In this document: one piece after another, positions 16,072 to 26,303 of the stretch
How positions within the stretch are numbered: position 1 is the stretch's first letter
Layout: each line of letters starts with the position of its first letter
Assembly (NCBI RefSeq): GCF_036188265.1
Contig: NZ_CP108093.1
Coordinates: 2,604,001 to 2,668,000, forward strand
Length of the DNA stretch: 64,000 nucleotides
Origin: Streptomyces sp. NBC_00247
GTDB taxonomy: Bacteria; Actinomycetota; Actinomycetes; Streptomycetales; Streptomycetaceae
Reading direction: 5' to 3'
Notes under the pieces: model-generated
Told to the model about the DNA's origin: nothing
Databases searched by the model: none
The model's input: the letters and a program-made list of their open reading frames with translations, nothing else
Position numbers and translations under genes: made by a program

Positions 16072-16617
16072 TTACTTGGACGTCCGGATCTCCACCAGCG
16101 TGAAGTCGCGGCCGTCGGGGTCCACGCTCTCGCCCACACCCGCGTAGGAGTTCTTGGGGATGGCGAGGGACTGCTCGTCGGTGCCGCTGGTCAGCTCGAC
16201 CTGCGTGGAGTAGTCCTCGCTGCTCTTCATCCCGAACACCTGGGGGATCTCCAGAGTGAGCCAGCCGGAGTCACCCGTGACCTGGAAGCAGATCTTCGGC
16301 GCGGCACCTGCGGCGACGCGCGGGGTGACCTCCAACTGGCCGGTTCCGGAGACGCATTCGGCCAGGACGATGTGGCCGTCACCGCGCTTCAGCGTGATGT
16401 TCCGCTCCGCGAGGATCTGGTCCGCGCCGGGGTAGCTGAAGTCTTCGACCGCGTACCCCGGGGCCTCGTCGGCGACGGGCGCGGCCGTCACCGTCGCACC
16501 CGAGCTGCCCCCGGCCAGCGCGACCCAGCTCAGCGCACCGGCCGCCGTGGCAGCCAAGGCCGTACGCACGAGGATCTTCGTCCTCGACACGGAACCCCGT
16601 ACGGGTCTTGCCTTCAT
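16072..16617 (-). CDS. Secreted protein of unknown function
   Basis: This 181-aa protein has a long signal-like N-terminus (basic MKARPVRGSVSRTKILVR, then ALAATAAGALSWVALAGG) and probable cleavage near residue 40-46. The mature domain starts GYAVEDFSYPGADQILAERN and has ITLKRGDGHIVLAECVSGTG and a beta-rich C-terminus. Two cysteines (ECVSG, KICFQ) could form a disulfide. I recall similar secreted proteins in many streptomycetes, none characterised. The ATG follows AAGGGAGAGCG. It is the first gene after a long gene-free stretch and reads leftward on its own. Confidence 0.85.
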   Translation of the reverse strand: MKARPVRGSVSRTKILVRTALAATAAGALSWVALAGGSSGATVTAAPVADEAPGYAVEDFSYPGADQILAERNITLKRGDGHIVLAECVSGTGQLEVTPRVAAGAAPKICFQVTGDSGWLTLEIPQVFGMKSSEDYSTQVELTSGTDEQSLAIPKNSYAGVGESVDPDGRDFTLVEIRTSK

Positions 16618-17736
16618 CGCTCTCCCTTTTCATCGTTCGGCGAGGGGAAACAAAGGCCCGTGTCAACCACATTCAGGATGAAACGATTCCGATGGGATGG
16701 ATTCGACCACCCCGCCACGGACGCCCACTTTCCTGCGGCCCTACCCCCCGACGCCTCCGCCGATTCCCCCGGGACCACAACGACCTGGGGGAATTCAAAC
16801 GGAGACGGCCCCGCAATGGAATCCCTTGGCCCACCCTTTATCAACCGACCAAAACGGGTATAGCAGACGGATTTCCCGGTTGTGACGTGACGACGATCAC
16901 AGCATGGCGATGGTTGCCTCGAAGCCGGTTAAAGAAACCTCAAGAAAGCGCGGCACCCCACGCCGTTTGCAGCGACTTGCGCCCGGTCGTCTGCTTTCCC
17001 ACCCCGCATACCGCATGTGCCCACTTGGCGCGTATCGATCACGCTTACGGCCTGATCAGACGTTTTGGGGCCGGATCGGCCCCGCGCCGGGACCGGATCG
17101 CCCGAGCCGCCGATCACGCGCCCGCTCGGGCCTCCGCAAACGCGCGCACCGCACGGTGGAGCGGACAGGCCGCACGGCGCGTCGCGCGACCTCACGCCCC
17201 TCCTCAATTCGTCCCCGACCCCGACCGGACAGCCCTGGGGGCGCGGCGAAGTGCCGTAGCCGCCATCACGCGCCCGCCAGGAATCGGGGAATTGGGGAAT
17301 TGGGGAACAGCCCCCACATCGCGCGGGATGCCACATCATCATCCACGTACCAGCATTCCATGCGAATTCCGAAAATTCGGTGACGAACCACACCGCCCGA
17401 CGGCCGTCCGCAGGGATTTTCAGCACCGGGCCGGAGCCTCACGGGGAGACTCCGGACACCGGCCCGGAGCCTCGCACCACCGCCGGCGGCGGGCGAAGGA
17501 AGCCGCCCACGGGACGGGGCCCGGACACGGCGGATCTCCGCCCGCCCTCTTCGGGCCGTGCGCGACGACCGCACCGGCCGGGCCACGAGCGCCCCTGCCC
17601 ACGCTCTCCCCGCCCCACCGCCGTACGCCGTCGGCGCGCACCCAGAACGCCCAACTCCCGACATTCCCGCTGCTACTGGGCCCCTTTTCGGTCGCAAGTT
17701 GACCGAGGGCATCGTTCTGGCCAAAGATCGGCCCCC
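16618..17736. other. 1.1-kb stretch without a supported gene
   Basis: This long divergent intergenic region has lower and more uneven G+C than the flanks. Open frames exist on both strands, but they lack Streptomyces third-position bias and ribosome sites. Visible structure: an inverted repeat ATTCCCCC/GGGGGAAT (16763-16770 with 16787-16794) and a short tandem of GGGGAATT near 17284-17306. It may contain long leaders, an RNA gene or a decayed gene; I cannot tell which. Confidence 0.5.
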
Positions 17737-18201
17737 ATGAAGTCCTCCCAGCGTGTGGCCCTGGCCGCCCGAAACGGCGCGATGGCCCTGGTCACCCTGC
17801 TCCTGCTCGTCGCGGGCGGGTGGGCGTCCTGGGAGACGGCGCACCACATCATCCTCGCCAAGGGCCGCGAGCACGGCACGTTGACGGTGACCGGCTGCGG
17901 CGAGGACACCTGCACCGGGACGTACGCCCCCGACGCGCAGTCCCCACCGCGCTCGGGTGTGATCGTCACGCGCTCGGTCGCGGCGCAGCGCGGCGACACG
18001 TTCCCGGTGGTGCTGAAGCCCGGCACCGCCGAGGCCGTACGGACCGGCGTTCCCGGATTCCTGCACTCCTGGCTGCCGTTGGGCGGCGCCCTGATCCTGG
18101 CGTCGCTGGTCCTGGGCGGCGGCCTGCGCCTGACCCGAACGGCGTGGACGGCCGGGGTCGCGGGGGCGACGCTGCTGGTGGCCACGTTCCTCGCGCTGTA
18201 G
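17737..18201 (+). CDS. Small membrane protein with extracytoplasmic loop, unknown
   Basis: This 154-aa protein has an N-terminal helix (MALVTLLLLVAGGWASWETA), an outside loop of about 75 residues containing a cysteine pair (TGCGEDTCTGTY) that could form a disulfide, and two C-terminal helices (LPLGGALILASLVLGGGLRL and TAGVAGATLLVATFLAL). I do not recognise the family. No good ribosome site precedes the ATG; TTGACC at 17699-17704 is near enough that a very short leader is possible. It stands alone; the next gene on the strand starts 139 bp downstream. Confidence 0.78.
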   Translation: MKSSQRVALAARNGAMALVTLLLLVAGGWASWETAHHIILAKGREHGTLTVTGCGEDTCTGTYAPDAQSPPRSGVIVTRSVAAQRGDTFPVVLKPGTAEAVRTGVPGFLHSWLPLGGALILASLVLGGGLRLTRTAWTAGVAGATLLVATFLAL

Positions 18202-18340
18202 CGGACAGCGCCCGGCCGACGGGGTCAACCTGCCCCCCGGGCACGCACACAGGAGGAGAACGCCGGCGGACCGTACCGCGTACGTCATCCGGCGCACGCC
18301 CCTCTTCCCTTGCGGGCCAAGGGCGTTGGAGAATCCGCGC

Positions 18341-18859
18341 ATGAATTCGCCTGCGCCCGACCCGACCGCCGACGCGGCTGCCACCTACCTCACGGCTCTC
18401 AACCGACGCCTGACGGCCGACGGCTGCACCGTGAGGTCGTCGGACTGGAACGGCCACCCGTCGCTGACCGGCTACCGCGCCGATCGCAAGGCCCGCTGGT
18501 TCGGGACGAGGGTCGAGCTGTTCGTCTTCGCGGCGGCCGTTCCCGAGATCGACGTGGCCGTCCTGAACGAGTTCACGGCATGGGCCATGCGCTACGCGAA
18601 GAGCGTGCGCGCAGGCATACCCGGCGCCCGCAACGCGGGACAGGTGCTCCCCGCACTGGTGAGCACCCGCGTCCGGCCCGAAGCGGCCCAGTGGGCGGCC
18701 CAGGACGCCCGCCTCCTCGGCACGACACTGATCAGCCGCCCCCTCACGGTCGAGGTCGCCCCCGGCGGGGCGCGCACCACGGCGTACCGGGGCGGGACCG
18801 GCTACGGCGGCATGTTCACGCGCCACACACTGGACAAGCTCGCCCTCTACTTCCCCTGA
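18341..18859 (+). CDS. Conserved Streptomyces protein of unknown function
   Basis: This 172-aa soluble protein starts MNSPAPDPTADAAATYLTAL. Notable segments are VRSSDWNGHPSLTGYRAD, VELFVFAAAVPEIDVAVLNE, LVSTRVRPEAAQWAAQDARL and the end KLALYFP. I recall small proteins with the same layout (YLxxLNRRLxxDGC..., VFPALVSxxVxPxAxxWA) scattered in streptomycetes, but no known role. No signal or membrane segment. The ATG at 18341 has GGAG nine bases upstream; a TTG at 18326 would overlap that site. Confidence 0.82.
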   Translation: MNSPAPDPTADAAATYLTALNRRLTADGCTVRSSDWNGHPSLTGYRADRKARWFGTRVELFVFAAAVPEIDVAVLNEFTAWAMRYAKSVRAGIPGARNAGQVLPALVSTRVRPEAAQWAAQDARLLGTTLISRPLTVEVAPGGARTTAYRGGTGYGGMFTRHTLDKLALYFP

Positions 18860-18930
18860 GCACGGGGCCGGCGGCGGGGGTGCGGGGCGATCAGCCCGGG
18901 CCGGGCGGCGTCCGGGTCCCACGACACGAA

Positions 18931-18969
18931 GGCGCCCCCGCCCGGACCACTGGTCCGGACGGGGGCGCC
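18931..18969. terminator. Strong bidirectional terminator
   Basis: GGCGCCCCCGCCCGGACCA and TGGTCCGGACGGGGGCGCC pair over 19 positions with one mismatch, centred at 18950. It separates the convergent genes ending at 18859 and 18992. Confidence 0.8.
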
Positions 18970-18991
18970 CGCCGCGTCACGTGCCGCTGGA

Positions 18992-21724
<2,733 letters not shown>

Positions 21725-22074
21725 AGTGTGCGGCTCCTTGCAGTGGTTGAGCACGAATCCGGGGCCAACGGCCGCAGCGTGCTGTTGCCGCCCCCGGGAC
21801 GAGCGGGGTGCGGACCGCGCTGTCCGACCCTTCCAAGGATATGTGGCACCGGCGTCGGCGCGTCCGGTGGCCTCACAGGGTGGGACGGCGGGGGCATTCG
21901 ACGGCCGGAGCCGTACAGGCTTTACCCGTACGGGGGCAGGAGATACCACGAACGGCGCACGGAACGTGGTCTGGTGGTGTGGGCCGCGTCACTGCGGTAC
22001 TTACGATCCCGTAGGTTACGGTCCCGTAGCCAAGGCCGATTCCGATTTGTTCTCCTCACCCCCCGGGGGACCAC
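21725..22074. promoter_or_regulatory. Divergent region between ppc and the desaturase
   Basis: A 350-bp stretch without a gene that should carry promoters for both directions. The only clear element is the operator array at 22002-22028 listed next. No clear promoter hexamers for ppc. Confidence 0.5.
22002..22028. promoter_or_regulatory. Four-half-site operator array upstream of the desaturase
   Basis: The sequence reads TACGA-TC-CCGTA-GGT-TACGG-TC-CCGTA: four alternating half-sites, with the same two-base spacers inside each pair and a three-base spacer between pairs. The distal pair is a perfect TACGG/CCGTA palindrome. It ends 46 bp before the desaturase ATG. The TetR-type regulator co-transcribed with the desaturase is the obvious candidate to bind it (inference). 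Confidence 0.7.
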
Positions 22075-23082
22075 ATGACCATCAGCCCCGATCTGGCCGA
22101 CCAGCCGGACCCACCGACACCAGGGCCTGCCTCCGATCCACTCCCCTCCGCCACGCTGGGCGGCGACAGCAAACGGTCGATCGAACAGATCGCTCTGCTG
22201 CTCTTCATCGTGGTGCCGTTCGCGGCCCTGGTGGCGGCGGTGCCGCTGACCTGGGGCCACGGCGTCAGCTGGCTCGATCTGGGGCTGATGGTGGCGATGT
22301 ACTACATCGGCTGCCACGGCGTCACGATCGGTTTCCACCGCTACTTCACCCACGGCTCCTTCAAGGCGAAGCGCCCGCTGCGCATCGCACTGGCCGTCGC
22401 CGGTTCGCTGGCGGTGGAGGGCCCGCTCGTGCGGTGGGTCGCCGACCACCGCAAGCACCACCGGTTCTCCGACGCCGAGGGCGACCCCCACTCGCCGTGG
22501 CGCTTCGGCGAGACGCTGCCGGCCCTGATGAAGGGCCTGTGGTGGGCGCACATCGGCTGGATGTTCAACGAGGAGCAGACCCCGCAGCAGAAGTACGCCC
22601 CCGACCTGGTCAAGGACCCGGCCATGAGGGCGATCTCGCGTCACTTTTTGACCTTCACCATCATCTCGCTGGGTATCCCGCCGCTGGTGGGCGGTCTGGT
22701 GACGATGTCCTGGTGGGGTGCGGCGACGGCGTTCTTCTGGGGTTCGCTGGTCCGTGTGGCGCTGCTGCACCACGTCACCTGGGCGATCAACTCGATCTGC
22801 CACGCGGTCGGCAAGCGCCCCTTCAGGTCCCGCGACAAGTCGGGGAACGTGTGGTGGCTGGCCGTGCTGTCCTGCGGCGAGTCCTGGCACAACCTGCACC
22901 ACGCCGACCCCACGAGCGCCCGGCACGGGGTGATGCGCGGCCAGATCGACTCCAGCGCCAGGCTCATCCGCTGGTTCGAACAATTCGGCTGGGCGTACGA
23001 CGTCCGGTGGCCGGACGCCGACCGCATCGACTCACGACGCAAGGAGTCCCGGCGCGAGGCCGTGTCCGCCGACGCGGCATGA
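22075..23082 (+). CDS. Membrane acyl-CoA (stearoyl-CoA delta-9 type) desaturase
   Basis: This 335-aa integral-membrane di-iron desaturase has all three histidine boxes: HRYFTH at 88-93, HRKHH at 125-129 and HNLHH near 280. Hydrophobic segments lie at about 37-60, 66-82, 104-118 and 195-250. It introduces a double bond into saturated fatty acyl chains, adjusting membrane fluidity. The ATG follows CCGGGGGACCAC. The stop overlaps the start of the TetR gene (ATGA), so desaturase and regulator form a two-gene operon. Upstream is a four-half-site operator, suggesting autoregulated feedback by acyl ligands (inference). Confidence 0.95.
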   Translation: MTISPDLADQPDPPTPGPASDPLPSATLGGDSKRSIEQIALLLFIVVPFAALVAAVPLTWGHGVSWLDLGLMVAMYYIGCHGVTIGFHRYFTHGSFKAKRPLRIALAVAGSLAVEGPLVRWVADHRKHHRFSDAEGDPHSPWRFGETLPALMKGLWWAHIGWMFNEEQTPQQKYAPDLVKDPAMRAISRHFLTFTIISLGIPPLVGGLVTMSWWGAATAFFWGSLVRVALLHHVTWAINSICHAVGKRPFRSRDKSGNVWWLAVLSCGESWHNLHHADPTSARHGVMRGQIDSSARLIRWFEQFGWAYDVRWPDADRIDSRRKESRREAVSADAA

Positions 23083-23765
23083 TGGGAACCGTGGCGACCG
23101 ACGGCAGCACGCGCAGCGAGAAGAGCAGCCCTCCCCCCGCACGCCGGACCCGGCGGGTCCGCATGACCGGGAAAGAGCGGCGCGAACAACTGCTGGACGT
23201 CGGCCGCACCCTCTTCGCCGACAAGGGGTTCGAAGGGACCTCGGTGGAGGAGATCGCGGCACGCGCCGGGGTCTCCAAGCCGGTGGTGTACGAGCACTTC
23301 GGCGGCAAGGAGGGCCTGTACGCCGTCGTGGTCGACCGGGAGATGCGCCAGCTGCTGGACATGGTGACGGGCGCCCTCACCGCGGGGCACCCGCGTGAGC
23401 TGCTGGAGCAGGCGGCGTTCGCGCTGCTCGACTACATCGAGACGTACACGGACGGCTTCCGCATCCTCGTCCGGGACTCCCCGGTCGCCCAGTCGACGGG
23501 CACCTTCGCCTCGCTGATCAGCGACATCGCCACGCAGGTGGAAGACATCCTGGGCATGGAGTTCAAGGCCCGGGGCTTCGACCAGCGGCTGGCCCCGCTC
23601 TACGCGCAGGCGCTGGTCGGCATGGTGGCCCTCACCGGCCAGTGGTGGCTGGACGTCCGCAAGCCGCGCAAGGCGGAGGTGGCGGCGCACCTGGTGAACC
23701 TGGCCTGGCACGGCCTGGAGAACCTGGAGCCCAAGCCCCGGCTGATAGGACACCGCAAGAGCTGA
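23079..23765 (+). CDS. TetR-family regulator, probable desaturase regulator
   Basis: About 228 aa. The TetR helix-turn-helix lies near residues 35-75: GRTLFADKGFEGTSVEEIAA, then RAGVSKPVVYEHFGGKEGLY. The C-terminal all-helical ligand domain ends with a WWLDVRKPRKAEVAAHLVNL segment typical of regulators paired with fatty-acid genes. Possible starts are ATG 23079 (overlapping the desaturase stop), ATG 23082 and GTG 23091; the first is used here, though GGGA before the GTG makes the third plausible. It likely binds the TACGG/CCGTA array upstream of the operon. Confidence 0.9.
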   Translation: MMGTVATDGSTRSEKSSPPPARRTRRVRMTGKERREQLLDVGRTLFADKGFEGTSVEEIAARAGVSKPVVYEHFGGKEGLYAVVVDREMRQLLDMVTGALTAGHPRELLEQAAFALLDYIETYTDGFRILVRDSPVAQSTGTFASLISDIATQVEDILGMEFKARGFDQRLAPLYAQALVGMVALTGQWWLDVRKPRKAEVAAHLVNLAWHGLENLEPKPRLIGHRKS

Positions 23766-23787
23766 GACGCGGTCGCCCGCACACGCG

Positions 23788-23824
23788 GAAGGGGTCCCGC
23801 CACCTCAAGTGGCGGGACCCCTTC
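23788..23824 (+). terminator. Terminator of the desaturase operon
   Basis: A perfect 16-bp stem (GAAGGGGTCCCGCCAC with its complement) and a five-base loop CTCAA, 23 bp after the TetR stop. Confidence 0.85.
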
Positions 23825-23841
23825 GTCGTACGGGCCGGACG

Positions 23842-24099
23842 GTCGGCGCACCCGGTCCTCGAGCGGTTCGGTGTCGAGGGCGAAGCGGACGGGGGGGGAT
23901 CTCGATGGTCCTGCCGAAGGGGCGGCGCAGGATCCTGGTGCGGGAACCCGCGTCGGGCTCGCCGTACACGAGGGCCTCGCAGTGGTCACGGTCGATCAGC
24001 AGATGCACCGGGATGCCGGTCTCGGCGTAGGCGGCGGCCTCCTCTTCCCGGTCGCGCTTGTCGGTGTCGGCGTCGTACGACGTGACCTCGAAGGGCCTG
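23842..24099 (-). pseudogene. Remnant of a Uma2-family (DUF820) endonuclease-like gene
   Basis: Reading leftward, the C-terminal half of a Uma2-type protein is recognisable: FEVTSYDADTDKRDREEEAA, AYAETGIPVHLLIDRDHCEA, then SRTRILRRPFGRTIEIP. The N-terminal half, with the first conserved acidic residues, is missing; homology begins right at the stop codon of the upstream acetyltransferase-like gene. After TIEIPP the frame is broken at a run of eight G (23891-23898); the expected tail PVRFALDTEPLEDR continues in another frame. A 5' truncation plus a frameshift make it non-functional. Uma2 genes are very numerous in streptomycetes, so decay of one copy is unsurprising. Confidence 0.75.
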
Positions 24100-24810
24100 T
24101 CAGCCGTGCAGCCAGATCCGCAGCGGGCCCGCGGCGGTGAAGCCGTGGCGCAGGGCGGTGTCGAGCTCCTCGCCGTGTTCGTAGCCGACCACCGGCAGCC
24201 CGGGGAAGAGCCGGTGCGCCGCGTCCAGGGCCCCGGGCCGGGCGGCGTCCGCGCCCCCGTCCCGGGCGAAGACGTTGGACAGGCCGAGCACGCCCTCACT
24301 GCGGCTCGCCACCGCCCCTGCGGTGATCCGGCCGTCCGGGGCGCGGGCGGCGAGCAGGGAGGTGGCGGGGTCGTCGAGGAGGGCGGGCCGGAAGAGGTCC
24401 GCGTCGCCGCCGCCGTCGTCCCAGGCGTCCGCCCAGGCGCGTACCGCGTCCGGGTCCCCGGCCACCTCCCACGGAGCGCCGGAGAAGGCGGCGGGCGGGC
24501 CGGCCGGGCGGTGGATCCACGCGGCCACGAACAGCACCTGGAATCCGGCCGCCGTCAGGTCGAGGTCGGCGAAGCTGTCCTTCACGGTGGCACCGGGCAC
24601 CGTGAGGTCGATGCGCCCGGTGACCTCGGCCGGATCGGCGCCGGGGACCAGGGTCACCGCGTCGGGGTAGTAGGGCGGCGTGCGGACCGGTGCCGTCCAT
24701 GCCTGCGCCCCGAACTCGCCCGGCACCCCGTGGGTGCGGCTCATCACCGCGCACCAGTCGGCGTTGTTCCGGGCGGACGCCAGGACCAGGGACCGCTTCG
24801 TCGTCGTCAC
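24100..24810 (-). CDS. GNAT-like acetyltransferase, putative
   Basis: This 236-aa soluble protein starts MTTTKRSLVLASARNNADWC. The C-terminal third looks like a GNAT acetyl-CoA-binding core (AARAPDGRITAGAVASRSEG, LGLSNVFARDGGADAARPGA, and the closing VVGYEHGEELDTALRHGF followed by LRIWLHG). The N-terminal 120 residues are not typical and may bind the substrate. The GTG start at 24810 has AGGA nine bases upstream; the frame continues further but without a start in place. It ends exactly where the Uma2 remnant begins. The substrate is unknown. Confidence 0.75.
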   Translation of the reverse strand: MTTTKRSLVLASARNNADWCAVMSRTHGVPGEFGAQAWTAPVRTPPYYPDAVTLVPGADPAEVTGRIDLTVPGATVKDSFADLDLTAAGFQVLFVAAWIHRPAGPPAAFSGAPWEVAGDPDAVRAWADAWDDGGGDADLFRPALLDDPATSLLAARAPDGRITAGAVASRSEGVLGLSNVFARDGGADAARPGALDAAHRLFPGLPVVGYEHGEELDTALRHGFTAAGPLRIWLHG

Positions 24811-24914
24811 GGGTAGGAATCCTGCACCGGGGGCGGGGCGCTCCGTCGAAGGCTTTTCGCCGGTCACCCAGGCGTCCGCGCCGCGGGAACGGCGGTGCGC
24901 CGGGAGTGCGGCGC

Positions 24915-25718
24915 TCACGTCTCCCCCCTCCGGGCGACGGCGAAGATCCGCCGGAACGGGAAGACGGTGCCGTGCGGGCGCTGCGGGTAGGCGGCGCGCA
25001 GCAGGTCCCGGTACTGGGCGAGGAAGTCGTCGAGTGCTCCGGGGTCGTCGGCGAGGGCGGCGAGGACCGGGCGCAGGCCGGTGCCCCTGACCCAGTCGAG
25101 CACCGGGTCGTCGCCGTGCAGGACCTGGAGGTAGGTGGTCTCCCAGACGTCCACCGCCGTGCACCCGGCTGCGGTGAGCCGGTCGTAGTAGGCGGCGGGC
25201 TCCAGGACGGCGTCCTCGTGGCGGAGGAGACCGCCCAGGCGGTCGTGCCAGCGGGGGGACTCGGCGAGCTCGCGCATCAGGGCGTGGCTGGGGGCGGTGA
25301 AGTTGCTGGGTACCTGGAAGGCGAGGGTGCCGCCGGGGGCGAGGCCGTCCAGCCAGGCGGGGAAGCGGTCGGCGTGGCCGGGGACCCACTGGAGCAGGGC
25401 GTTGGAGACGATCAGGCCGTACGGCTCCGAGGGGGTCCAGGCCGACACGTCCGCCTCGGCGAAGTCGAGGGTGGCGGTGGCGTGGGCACGGGCCTTCTCC
25501 AGCATCTGCGGGGAGTTGTCGTAGCCGGTGATCCGGGCCCCGGGCCAGCGGTCGGCGAGGAGCGTCGTGACGTTGCCGGGGCCGCAGCCGAGGTCGGCGA
25601 TACGCGGGCGGGCGCCGCCGGGGAGGTCGCCGACCCGGGCGAGGAGATCGAGGAACGGGCGCGCCCGGTGCTCCGCGTGGCGGAGGTACTGGCCGGGGTC
25701 CCAGACGGATTCGCTCAT
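24915..25718 (-). CDS. tam: Trans-aconitate 2-methyltransferase
   Basis: This 267-aa SAM-dependent methyltransferase begins MSESVWDPGQYLRHAEHRAR, a family signature, followed by the SAM-binding motif IADLGCGPGNVTTLLADRWP (motif I at 42-49), then GYDNSPQMLEKA and SNALLQWVPGH. It methylates trans-aconitate, the spontaneous and inhibitory isomer of the citric-acid-cycle intermediate cis-aconitate. Divergent from it is a MarR-family gene with a palindrome between them. This matches the tam/tamR arrangement described in S. coelicolor, where TamR senses citrate, trans-aconitate and related ligands. Confidence 0.92.
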   Translation of the reverse strand: MSESVWDPGQYLRHAEHRARPFLDLLARVGDLPGGARPRIADLGCGPGNVTTLLADRWPGARITGYDNSPQMLEKARAHATATLDFAEADVSAWTPSEPYGLIVSNALLQWVPGHADRFPAWLDGLAPGGTLAFQVPSNFTAPSHALMRELAESPRWHDRLGGLLRHEDAVLEPAAYYDRLTAAGCTAVDVWETTYLQVLHGDDPVLDWVRGTGLRPVLAALADDPGALDDFLAQYRDLLRAAYPQRPHGTVFPFRRIFAVARRGET

Positions 25719-25741
25719 GACTCCAGCATCGACCCAGAGTA

Positions 25742-25755
25742 TCTTGACGTCAAGA
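25742..25755. promoter_or_regulatory. TamR-type operator
   Basis: TCTTGACGTCAAGA is a perfect 14-bp palindrome between tam and tamR, 24 bp upstream of the tam start and about 50 bp from tamR. It fits the TCTTGA-NN-TCAAGA operators of this MarR subfamily. A further half-site TCAAGA lies at 25765-25770. Confidence 0.8.
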
Positions 25756-25805
25756 CACTCGGAATCAAGAGACTTCATGTCGAGGGACCCTCTACACTGA
25801 TCGGC

Positions 25806-26303
25806 ATGGAGGACGAGGTCGACCGTCTGGTCGCAGCATGGCGCCGCGAGCGCCCCGACCTCGACGTGGAACCACTAGAGGTCCTCAGCCGGGTGTCGCG
25901 CCTCGCGCGCCACCTCGACCGGGCCCGCCGCATCGCGTTCGCCGAGCACAGCCTGGAACCCTGGGAGTTCGACGTCCTCACGTCGCTGCGCCGGGCCGGC
26001 GCCCCGTACCAGCTCTCCCCGGGCCAGTTGCTGACGCAGACCCTGGTCACCTCGGGCACGATGACCAACCGCATCGACCGGCTGACCAAGAAGAACCTGG
26101 TGGAGCGCCTCCCCGACCCCAACGACCGGCGCGGGGTGCTGGTCCGGCTGACCGCCGAGGGACGCGACAAGGCCGACCAGTCGCTGGCCGGGCTGCTCGA
26201 CCAGGAACGCGCCATCCTCGGCGAGCTCTCCTCGCGTCAACGCGGCGAACTCGCGGACTTGCTACGCCAGTTGACCGCCCCGTTCGACAACGTCCCCGGG
26301 TAG
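25806..26303 (+). CDS. tamR: MarR-family regulator, TamR orthologue
   Basis: This 165-aa protein starts MEDEVDRLVAAWRRERPDLD. The winged helix spans about residues 60-130: LEPWEFDVLTSLRRAGAPYQ, LTQTLVTSGTMTNRIDRLTK, and wing LVERLPDPNDRRGVLVRLT. The long N-terminal helix carrying WRRERPDLD is characteristic of the UrtR-type MarR branch, whose members bind small ligands such as urate or, for TamR, citrate and aconitate. It is divergent from tam over the shared palindrome and likely represses both. Its last 42 bp overlap the 3' end of the convergent response-regulator gene. Confidence 0.92.
   Translation: MEDEVDRLVAAWRRERPDLDVEPLEVLSRVSRLARHLDRARRIAFAEHSLEPWEFDVLTSLRRAGAPYQLSPGQLLTQTLVTSGTMTNRIDRLTKKNLVERLPDPNDRRGVLVRLTAEGRDKADQSLAGLLDQERAILGELSSRQRGELADLLRQLTAPFDNVPG

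Noticed and set aside
16608-17702. Plus-strand open frames in the gene-free region
   Set aside because: No ribosome site, uneven codon use, Arg/Pro/Thr-rich translation, and they begin inside the 5' end of the divergent gene.
17699-17728. Leaderless promoter for the 17.7-kb membrane protein (TTGACC ... AAAGAT)
   Set aside because: The -10 match is poor; kept only as a remark in the gene entry.
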